Source of the DNA: Chryseobacterium sp.
Lineage (GTDB): Bacteria > Bacteroidota > Bacteroidia > Flavobacteriales > Weeksellaceae
Direction of reading: 5' to 3'
NCBI RefSeq assembly: GCF_008831505.1
Contig: NZ_CP044507.1
Location: 2,626,368 to 2,690,367 of the forward strand
DNA: 64,000 nt
Every line of letters begins with the position of its first letter. The first letter of the stretch is position 1. Positions 16,678 to 23,169 of the stretch are shown here, in pieces. Under the pieces are notes generated by a model. That model made no database searches. It saw nothing but the letters and a program-made list of their open reading frames with translations, and was not told the origin of the DNA. The position numbers and the translations under genes were made by a program.

Positions 16678-18060
16678 TTAGATCAGCGTTTTGATCTTTG
16701 CTATCATCTCATCTCCTAAACGGTCAGCTTCTTCCTGGGATTTCGCTTCCGTATAGATACGGATAATAGGTTCTGTATTGGACTTCCTAAGGTGCACCCA
16801 ATTTTCTTTAAAATCAATTTTAACACCATCTACCACGGAAACCTCTTCATTTTGATACTCTTTTTCCATCTTTGTTAAAAGTGCGTCCACATCTATGCCG
16901 GGGGTAAGTTCAATTTTCTTCTTGCCCATGAAGTAGGCAGGATAGCCGGCACGGAGTTCTGAAACCGTCTTACCCTCTTTCGCAAGATGCGTAAGGAACA
17001 GCGCTGCACCTACCAGAGAATCCCTGCCGTAATGCAGGTCCGGGTAGATGATTCCGCCATTTCCTTCACCACCAATCACCGCGTTTTTCTCCTTCATCAG
17101 GTTCACCACATTAACCTCACCAACGGCACTCGCAAAATACTGTGAGTCGTGGGTCATTGCCACATCCCTAAGCGCGCGGCTTGAGGAAAGGTTGGAAACC
17201 GCCACTCCCTGAGTATGCTTCAGCAGGTAATCGGCAACGGCAACCAGGGTGTATTCTTCACCAAACATTTCCCCGTTCTCATCGATTAATGCCAGCCGGT
17301 CTACGTCGGGATCGACTACAATTCCCAGATCTGCTTTTTCCTTGATAACAAGCTCGCAGATATCTGTCAGGTGCTCCTTTAAGGGCTCAGGATTGTGCGG
17401 GAACTGTCCGTTTGGTTCACAGTAAAGTTTTATGACCTCACATCCTAATTTTTCCAATAGCGGTGGAAGAGAAATGCCCCCAGTTGAGTTCACCGCATCC
17501 AGCACGACTTTATATTTCCTGGCCTGCACTGCCTGCGCATCAACCATTGGCAATGCCAAAATCTTCTGTATATGGATGTCAAAAGCATCTTCCCGGCCTT
17601 CATATTTTCCAAGATCATCCACCTCAGCAAACTCAAAATCCTCTTCTTCGGCGATCTTCAGTACTTTTGCCCCTTCATCAGCATTAATAAATTCGCCTTT
17701 CGCATTGAGCAGTTTCAGAGCGTTCCACTGCTTGGGGTTGTGCGAGGCTGTAAGGATAATTCCGCCCTGCGCCTGCAGCTCAGGAACCATTACCTCCACC
17801 GTAGGTGTTGTGGACAGTCCCAGGTCCACTACATGTATTCCCAGTCCCTGAAGCGTAGCCGTAACCAGGGAATTTACCATGGCACCGGAAATACGCGCAT
17901 CGCGGCCGATGACCAGCGTAAGGTCTTTTCGGTTGTGAGAACGCTGGAGCAGCGTCCCGAAAGCAGCTGTAAATTTTACGACATCAACAGGTGTAAGATT
18001 GTCATTTACCTTACCTCCAATGGTACCTCTGATACCGGAAATGCTTTTAATCAAGGACAT
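16678..18060 (-). CDS. glmM: phosphoglucosamine mutase
   Basis: A 460-residue alpha-D-phosphohexomutase that in this phylum supplies glucosamine-1-phosphate for UDP-GlcNAc, and so for peptidoglycan and LPS. The phosphoserine loop Thr-Ala-Ser-His-Asn-Pro is near residue 104. The magnesium loop Asp-Pro-Asp-Val-Asp-Arg is near 250, the sugar-binding Gly-Glu-Gly-Asn-Gly-Gly near 335, and the phosphate-binding Arg-Lys-Ser-Asn-Thr-Glu-Pro near the C-terminus. A phosphomannomutase/phosphoglucomutase role is the alternative. A TATTTTTG promoter box lies 25 bp upstream. Confidence 0.88.
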   Translation of the reverse strand: MSLIKSISGIRGTIGGKVNDNLTPVDVVKFTAAFGTLLQRSHNRKDLTLVIGRDARISGAMVNSLVTATLQGLGIHVVDLGLSTTPTVEVMVPELQAQGGIILTASHNPKQWNALKLLNAKGEFINADEGAKVLKIAEEEDFEFAEVDDLGKYEGREDAFDIHIQKILALPMVDAQAVQARKYKVVLDAVNSTGGISLPPLLEKLGCEVIKLYCEPNGQFPHNPEPLKEHLTDICELVIKEKADLGIVVDPDVDRLALIDENGEMFGEEYTLVAVADYLLKHTQGVAVSNLSSSRALRDVAMTHDSQYFASAVGEVNVVNLMKEKNAVIGGEGNGGIIYPDLHYGRDSLVGAALFLTHLAKEGKTVSELRAGYPAYFMGKKKIELTPGIDVDALLTKMEKEYQNEEVSVVDGVKIDFKENWVHLRKSNTEPIIRIYTEAKSQEEADRLGDEMIAKIKTLI

Positions 18061-18084
18061 TAATCTGTGTTTTTAAGTTCTTTG

Positions 18085-18092
18085 CAAAAATA
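18085..18092 (-). promoter_or_regulatory. TAnnTTTG promoter box before glmM
   Basis: Minus-strand TATTTTTG, 24 bp before the glmM ATG. It matches the Bacteroidota -7 consensus and almost equals the box before lepA, with similar flanks (both read CCTATTTTTGCAAA or close to it). Confidence 0.5.
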
Positions 18093-18173
18093 GGAATTCC
18101 ACAGGGAATAAAAGGCCGCAGTTTTCCACAGGCAATGAGTCACTTTCCGCGTCAAATCCTATAACCGACATGA

Positions 18174-18326
18174 TTATCCGCATCCACAATCGGAGTCGCA
18201 GCTGTTTTCCTTCCTTTCCTTACTTCGCATGCCGAACTTCCTGCGGAATACATTAACGATATAAATGCAGGCCGCAACCAGCAGGACTGCAATAATAATA
18301 TACTGTATGAGCAAAGTGGTTTCCAT
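18174..18326 (-). CDS. FeoB-associated Cys-rich membrane protein
   Basis: A 50-residue protein directly after feoB, its ATG 4 bp beyond the feoB stop. One membrane helix (about residues 5-26) precedes a basic stretch (Phe-Arg-Arg-Lys) and a cysteine-rich tail, Cys-Asp-Ser-Asp-Cys-Gly-Cys-Gly. This is the pattern of the FeoB-associated Cys-rich (P12) family, thought to assist ferrous iron passage or act as an adaptor in place of FeoC. It is short enough to be missed by gene finders. Confidence 0.9.
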   Translation of the reverse strand: METTLLIQYIIIAVLLVAACIYIVNVFRRKFGMRSKERKENSCDSDCGCG

Positions 18327-18330
18327 TATA

Positions 18331-20367
18331 TTATTTTAAAATCTGATATGCAATAAATGCCACAATGTAAGCCAGGCCGGTCATAGCTACAGTTTGGATC
18401 AAGGTCCACCTCCAGCTCTTTGTTTCGCGGTATACCACTGCAATGGTAGAGATACACTGCATGGCAAAGGCATAGTATAGAAGAATCGAGATTCCGGTAG
18501 CCAGTGTGAAGATCGGTTCACCGTTGGGCCGTACATCGTTTCGCATCTTATCAATAATCTTTTTTTCTTCGGTATCATCGTCCATGCTGTACAGCATACT
18601 CATTGTCCCAACAAACACTTCACGTGCCGCAAAACTGGTAATAATAGATACACCCATTTTCCAGTCATAGCCCAAAGGTTCAAACACCGGTTCTATGGCC
18701 TGCCCTACTTTGGTAAGGTAGGAATGATCCAGATGCACATCGGTGGCAACTATTTCACCTTCGTTCCGGGCCGGTCCCAGATAACTGATCACCCAGAGTA
18801 TCATGCTTACAGCAAGTATTATTTTACCTGCACCTGTTATAAAGTCCCAAACTTTGCCCAGCACCAGCCGAAAATCATAGCCAAAGAGAGGCATCTTATA
18901 AAGCGGCAGGTCCATAATCAGAAAAGTCTTACTTTTTTGCCTGATCATCTTTTTCAAAACAATAGCGGATAGAAGTGCTGCCACAAACCCGAGAAGGTAC
19001 ATGGCCAGTAGTGCGATCGCTCTGTAATCAATGCCCAGTAAGTTGCCTTCTGGAATGACCAGCGCAATGATGATACTGTACACCGGCAGTCTGGCCGCAC
19101 AGGTCATGAAAGGCGTAACCAAAATCGTAATAAGCCGTTCCTTTACATTTTCAATATTCCGTGTGCTCATAATAGCCGGAATAGCACAGGCAACCCCGGA
19201 AACCAGCGGAACAATACTTTTCCCATTCAACCCAAATGGCTTTAGGAAGCGGTCCATAAGGAAAATTACCCTGGCCATATAACCGGAATCTTCCAGCAAA
19301 TACAGGAAGTACAGCAATATTCCTATCTGTGGTGCAAATATGACAATTCCTCCGAGGCCCGGAATGATGCCCTCGGCCAGAAGGCTGTTCAGGGGTCCTT
19401 CCGGAAGAAGGCCGGCTACAGTTTCGGAGAGCCAGGCGAAACCGCTGTCGATCCAGTTCATGGGATATTCAGCCATGAAGAAGACCATCTGGAAGATGAG
19501 CAGCAATATAGCTGTAAAGAATACATAACCCCAAAAGCGGTGAACCAGCACAGCGTCGAGTTTTTCTGTAAGAAATTCTTTTAGCTGAGGTTTTTCGGAA
19601 AGTACTTTTGCAACGGTTTTATCAATGCTTTGATAGCGGCGGATGGTTTCCTGTGTCTGCAGCCGTTTGGGGACTATGCATTTGTCTTCGCTGAGATTCA
19701 GTTGCTCGTGCACCGAGTCCAGTTTGCCCATATAGGTTCCCGAGGAAAGCAGAGTCCAGACCTTGTACTCATTTTTTTCTGTGGTTTGTGCCGCAATTCT
19801 CTTAACGGTTTCGCGCTGTTCCAGCGGAATTTCAAAGGAGGCAGAATGGGTTACCTTAAATTCATTGCGGTAGATAGCCTCCCGTAGTTCGTCAATACCA
19901 TGCTTCTCTTTAGCATTGGTTTGCAGTATCTTCACATCCAGTTCCTGAGCAAGTACCTCAAAATTGATGGCAATGCCGCGTCTTTCGGCTTCATCCAGTT
20001 GGTTTGCCACCATGAGAAGGGGTACGCCCAAATCCTGAATCTGCCGGAAGAGCAAAAGACCGCGCTTCACATTCATGGCATCCAGGATATAGATTACACC
20101 GGAATAATTTTGGATTTCGTCTATCAGGAACTTGGCAAAAATAGCTTCATCTTCGGAACTGGGATAAATGCTGTAAGAGCCGGGCAGATCTATCACCTCT
20201 ATTTCCTCGCCTTCAAAGATGTAGTTTCCTGAGTGGCTGGCTACGGTCACACCCGCGTAATTACCTGTTTTTTGCTGACGGTTACACAGGGCATTAAATA
20301 TTGTTGATTTACCTACGTTGGGATTACCAACGAGCAGGACCTGTTTCTTTTCTGGGGGAGTTTGCAT
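18331..20367 (-). CDS. feoB: ferrous iron transporter FeoB
   Basis: A 678-residue inner-membrane Fe(II) transporter. The N-terminal G domain has Gly-Asn-Pro-Asn-Val-Gly-Lys-Ser at 14-21, Asp-Leu-Pro-Gly-Ser-Tyr (G3) and Asn-Gln-Leu-Asp (G4). It is followed by a helical spacer and by Gate domains, including Gly-Val-Ala-Cys-Ala-Ile-Pro-Ala and Phe-Met-Thr-Cys-Ala-Ala-Arg-Leu-Pro with their conserved cysteines. I start at the ATG at 20367, one base after the feoA stop; an upstream start at 20391 would overlap feoA. It is the middle gene of feoA-feoB-Cys-rich protein. Confidence 0.95.
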   Translation of the reverse strand: MQTPPEKKQVLLVGNPNVGKSTIFNALCNRQQKTGNYAGVTVASHSGNYIFEGEEIEVIDLPGSYSIYPSSEDEAIFAKFLIDEIQNYSGVIYILDAMNVKRGLLLFRQIQDLGVPLLMVANQLDEAERRGIAINFEVLAQELDVKILQTNAKEKHGIDELREAIYRNEFKVTHSASFEIPLEQRETVKRIAAQTTEKNEYKVWTLLSSGTYMGKLDSVHEQLNLSEDKCIVPKRLQTQETIRRYQSIDKTVAKVLSEKPQLKEFLTEKLDAVLVHRFWGYVFFTAILLLIFQMVFFMAEYPMNWIDSGFAWLSETVAGLLPEGPLNSLLAEGIIPGLGGIVIFAPQIGILLYFLYLLEDSGYMARVIFLMDRFLKPFGLNGKSIVPLVSGVACAIPAIMSTRNIENVKERLITILVTPFMTCAARLPVYSIIIALVIPEGNLLGIDYRAIALLAMYLLGFVAALLSAIVLKKMIRQKSKTFLIMDLPLYKMPLFGYDFRLVLGKVWDFITGAGKIILAVSMILWVISYLGPARNEGEIVATDVHLDHSYLTKVGQAIEPVFEPLGYDWKMGVSIITSFAAREVFVGTMSMLYSMDDDTEEKKIIDKMRNDVRPNGEPIFTLATGISILLYYAFAMQCISTIAVVYRETKSWRWTLIQTVAMTGLAYIVAFIAYQILK

Positions 20368-20368
20368 T

Positions 20369-20626
20369 TCAGTCTGTAAGGGATTCCACAATTATGAAGC
20401 GTGCCTCTTCCTGGCGAAGTGCAATCCGGCTTTTTTCCTCTCCAAACTCTACATACAGTGGACCGCGGAAGGGTGCCTGGTACAAAATGCGGAAAACAGT
20501 TCCGGGCAAAAGTCCCATTTCAATGATTTTACCGGGCATCTCCAGATGCTCATTATCATATTCCACAATCTTCCCGGAGGTCTTACGCGGGAAGCAGCAA
20601 AGTTTGTTGGAAAGATCGTTTTTCAA
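20369..20626 (-). CDS. feoA: FeoA family protein, TTG start
   Basis: An 85-residue SH3-fold protein that supports FeoB in Fe(II) uptake. The core Met-Gly-Leu-Leu-Pro-Gly-Thr is the usual FeoA turn, followed by Ala-Pro-Phe-Arg-Gly-Pro-Leu and the end strand Arg-Ile-Ala-Leu-Arg. There is no ATG early in the frame; the only sensible start is TTG at 20624-20626, since the next Met is at residue 30, just before the core. The promoter box at 20644-20651 limits how far upstream the start can be. Initiation by TTG may keep expression low. Confidence 0.88.
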   Translation of the reverse strand: MKNDLSNKLCCFPRKTSGKIVEYDNEHLEMPGKIIEMGLLPGTVFRILYQAPFRGPLYVEFGEEKSRIALRQEEARFIIVESLTD

Positions 20627-20643
20627 GCCTGTAAATTTTGGTG

Positions 20644-20651
20644 CAAATATA
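20644..20651 (-). promoter_or_regulatory. TAnnTTTG promoter box of the feo operon
   Basis: Minus-strand TATATTTG, 17 bp before the feoA start codon, leaving a leader of only about ten bases. The palindrome at 20654-20676 abuts it on the upstream side. Confidence 0.6.
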
Positions 20652-20653
20652 CG

Positions 20654-20676
20654 TTATTTAAATTTAATCTAAATAA
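20654..20676. promoter_or_regulatory. candidate iron-responsive operator of feo
   Basis: A perfect inverted repeat, TTATTTA-9 nt-TAAATAA. It starts 2 bp upstream of the promoter box and covers where the -33 region would lie. A bound repressor would block the promoter. The position and the iron-uptake operon suggest Fur or a DtxR-type regulator, but the sequence is AT-rich and chance symmetry is possible. Confidence 0.45.
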
Positions 20677-20705
20677 GGATTGCATGCTTGAGGCGACTTG
20701 TAATC

Positions 20706-20741
20706 AAAAAAAAAGCCCGGCTTACGAGTGTACCGGACTTT
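20706..20741 (-). terminator. terminator after the first GLPGLI gene
   Basis: CCGG (20717-20720) pairs with CCGG (20733-20736) around a 12-nt loop. The stem extends after one mismatch as AAAG/CTTT. The long A run at 20706-20714 gives a T tail on the minus strand. Confidence 0.7.
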
Positions 20742-20764
20742 CCAATTATAATGAAGTTAATATG

Positions 20765-21649
20765 TTATTTTTTCTTTCCGCCAGTGGCCGGAATCTCAAT
20801 TGGATTGTTGTTTGAACCATAGAAATCCTTGGCAAACTTTTCCTGATCTTTAATGAATTCACCAATAGTTTTGTCTGAGCCCGGCATCTTGCGGCCCATC
20901 ATCTCAGGAGTCATATAAGGACGCATCTCTGCCATAGGATCTGCTTTAAAGTTCTCAAGCGATTTCTCGAATTTATCTCTGGCCACAAGCACCACATTCT
21001 GACTCATTCCATACTTGGAGTTCAGCTTTTCGGCGTAGGAAAGTTCTTCCCAGTTGTTTACTTTTTTGTTTCCTTTTAGTGTCCAGCTGTAATCCTTCTT
21101 ACTGTCCTCCACCTTTACAATCAGTCCCGGTAGGCCCGCAAATTTATAAGGCCCGTCTGTGAAAGGTAACTCTGTCGTAAACCAGGCAGTCCATTTACGC
21201 CCACCCATCTCTGTTGTTGCTTTCTGAGTATTGTACTCACCCACTTTCTCCTTTTCAGGCAAAATGGTCCAGTTCAGTTTGGCAGTTTCTTCGTAGCCAA
21301 ATCTCTTCATGCTGATCTGGTCAGAATAGGTAACCTTCATGTCCGGATAAGTTTTCTGTACCTTATGGGTAAACTTGGGCATACGGATGGACTTGGTAAT
21401 GTCTTTCCAGGCACCACTCTTCTCCATTGCCTCCACTTCCAGCTTAATCAGTGAATCCTGTGCCGGTACGGTAAAATCCTGATAGATGGATTTATCTGCT
21501 ACTATATCAAGAGCTGTCATAACTTTCTCTGTACGAGTTGAATCCTTCTTCGGTTTGAAGGTCAGTTCATAGAAAAAGCGGTTGGCGGTCTGCTGAGCGT
21601 TAAGCGCAAAGAATGCGGTTACCAAAAATAAGCTGAATAATCTCTTCAT
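20765..21649 (-). CDS. GLPGLI family protein
   Basis: A 294-residue exported protein of the GLPGLI family, named after the motif seen here as Gly-Leu-Pro-Gly-Leu-Ile near residue 175. A signal peptide spans about residues 1-18 (ending Leu-Asn-Ala-Gln). The surrounding Trp-Thr-Ala-Trp-Phe-Thr and Asp-Gly-Pro-Tyr-Lys-Phe segments are also typical. The end is basic (Gly-Gly-Lys-Lys-Lys). Function is unknown; members are found in Bacteroidota, often beside outer-membrane barrels. A second GLPGLI gene lies 0.6 kb away with such a barrel. Confidence 0.92.
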   Translation of the reverse strand: MKRLFSLFLVTAFFALNAQQTANRFFYELTFKPKKDSTRTEKVMTALDIVADKSIYQDFTVPAQDSLIKLEVEAMEKSGAWKDITKSIRMPKFTHKVQKTYPDMKVTYSDQISMKRFGYEETAKLNWTILPEKEKVGEYNTQKATTEMGGRKWTAWFTTELPFTDGPYKFAGLPGLIVKVEDSKKDYSWTLKGNKKVNNWEELSYAEKLNSKYGMSQNVVLVARDKFEKSLENFKADPMAEMRPYMTPEMMGRKMPGSDKTIGEFIKDQEKFAKDFYGSNNNPIEIPATGGKKK

Positions 21650-21759
21650 TTCACAATGTTTCTTTATTAGTGTAGCAGACTGGCCAAATGTTACAAATTA
21701 AATCATAAAAGAAAGTAAACTCTTTCGCTTCAGAATTTTTAACTTTAAGCAAAAAACTT

Positions 21760-22257
21760 ATGGAAACCTTACCTAACCTAAGAAATGAGTTAAAGCAGGA
21801 GTATGAGACTACAAAAAAATTTCTGTCCCTATTTCCGGACGGCAAAAATGATTTTGCGCCTCACGAAAAAAGCATGAAGATGATGCCGCTGGCTACTCAT
21901 TTGGCTGAAATATTCGGCTGGCCGCATTTTATGATGACTACAGATAATCTGGATTTTGCTTCAGGAGATTATAAGCCTGCAGTCCTGACGGACAAAGCTG
22001 GACTTGAGCAACTGTTTGAAACCGAATATGAAAAAAGCATAACCACATTGAACAGCATGGATGAAGAAGATCTGGAAGGCAGCTGGAGCATGAGTATGGG
22101 TGACGAGCTGATTGCCAAATTCAGTAAATATGAAGCCATACGGCATGCCCTGAACCAAATTACGCACCACCGCGCTCAACTGGGTGTATACTACCGTTTG
22201 CTTGAAATTCCGCTACCGGGAAGTTACGGACCAAGTGCAGATCATGAAACCTTTTAA
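21760..22257 (+). CDS. DinB family protein
   Basis: A 165-residue four-helix bundle of the DinB/YfiT superfamily, metal-binding enzymes often acting in thiol (bacillithiol, mycothiol) transfer or detoxification. Three histidines sit in the usual places: in Met-Pro-Leu-Ala-Thr-His near 47, and in Thr-His-His-Arg-Ala-Gln near 138, whose first two are the helix-4 ligands. The exact reaction is unknown. It is a single-gene unit between two GLPGLI genes, closed by a strong terminator. Confidence 0.88.
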   Translation: METLPNLRNELKQEYETTKKFLSLFPDGKNDFAPHEKSMKMMPLATHLAEIFGWPHFMMTTDNLDFASGDYKPAVLTDKAGLEQLFETEYEKSITTLNSMDEEDLEGSWSMSMGDELIAKFSKYEAIRHALNQITHHRAQLGVYYRLLEIPLPGSYGPSADHETF

Positions 22258-22260
22258 ACG

Positions 22261-22287
22261 AAAAAAAGCCCTGCGCGGGCTTTTTTT
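22261..22287. terminator. bidirectional terminator, dinB-like and GLPGLI genes
   Basis: AAAAAAAGCCC (22261-22271) pairs with GGGCTTTTTTT (22277-22287) around a 5-nt loop, working for the convergent genes on both sides. Confidence 0.9.
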
Positions 22288-23159
22288 TAAGGTTGCAGCT
22301 CAATTTTGTTATTATTGGATGCCAAGCGTTCGCGTGCGCTTTTCTCCATCACCTTTAAAATATCCTTTGGATCAGTGAATTCTGTTCCATTCACATTAAT
22401 TTTAACTGTGGAATTAGGCCGGTTCAGCATTTCACGCATGCCCTGTACAGGATCGTTTTCGTACTGCTTAAGCTGTTTCACATACTGAGCGCGGCTTACA
22501 TCAAGGGGTTGGCGGGCCAGCAGCGGAATTTCCCGGCCTTTGGTATCCAAAATTTCCTGTTGAAGTGCCGCTACTTTCTTCACTGCCTTAAGTTCCATTC
22601 TGTGACTTCCTGTAGCATCTTCCACGGCAACTATAAGTCCGGGCAATCCATGAAATTTATAGGGTCCTTCCTGAATGGGAATTTCGGGGGTAAACCATGC
22701 CGTCCACGTTCGGCCTGCAAATTGGGTTGTGGCTTTTTGTGCTTTGAATTCCCCAATCTGTTTATTTTCTGAACTGATTTTCCAATTGATTGCGCGGTCT
22801 TCTGTAACCCTGTAACTTTGATTGCCTATTTCGGTAATTAAAAAAGTCTTATAGGACGGATGACTTTTCTCCACTTTATACCTCACCGCATCACCATAAT
22901 TCTGTCTGGAAATGGAAATATTACCCATTCCTGCAGCCAGCTGTTTCTTCAAATTGTCGTTCATAATGGAATCCGCATCAAATGCTGTTTTGCTGTAGTA
23001 TTTTGATGCTTTCTCGTCCACGTCCAGATACATCCATTCGGTCCTGAGGCTGTCCCTCCTGGTAGAGTCGGCCCGGAAGGAATATTCGTAGATAAACCTA
23101 TTGAGCTGTGCCGAAGTCATTACCGAGACAAGAAGCAGGAAAAGGGTAAGCGTTCTCAT
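22287..23159 (-). CDS. GLPGLI family protein, partner of the barrel gene
   Basis: A 290-residue exported GLPGLI protein with the motif Gly-Leu-Pro-Gly-Leu-Ile near residue 166 and the same Trp-Thr-Ala-Trp-Phe-Thr stretch as its paralogue at 20765. I take the ATG at 23159, which gives a clean signal peptide (ending Thr-Ser-Ala-Gln, about residue 18); the longer frame would overlap the barrel gene. The gap to the barrel stop is 10 bp, so the two are one operon, barrel first. Function unknown; the pairing suggests both act at the outer membrane. Confidence 0.92.
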   Translation of the reverse strand: MRTLTLFLLLVSVMTSAQLNRFIYEYSFRADSTRRDSLRTEWMYLDVDEKASKYYSKTAFDADSIMNDNLKKQLAAGMGNISISRQNYGDAVRYKVEKSHPSYKTFLITEIGNQSYRVTEDRAINWKISSENKQIGEFKAQKATTQFAGRTWTAWFTPEIPIQEGPYKFHGLPGLIVAVEDATGSHRMELKAVKKVAALQQEILDTKGREIPLLARQPLDVSRAQYVKQLKQYENDPVQGMREMLNRPNSTVKINVNGTEFTDPKDILKVMEKSARERLASNNNKIELQP

Positions 23160-23169
23160 GAGATAGGTG

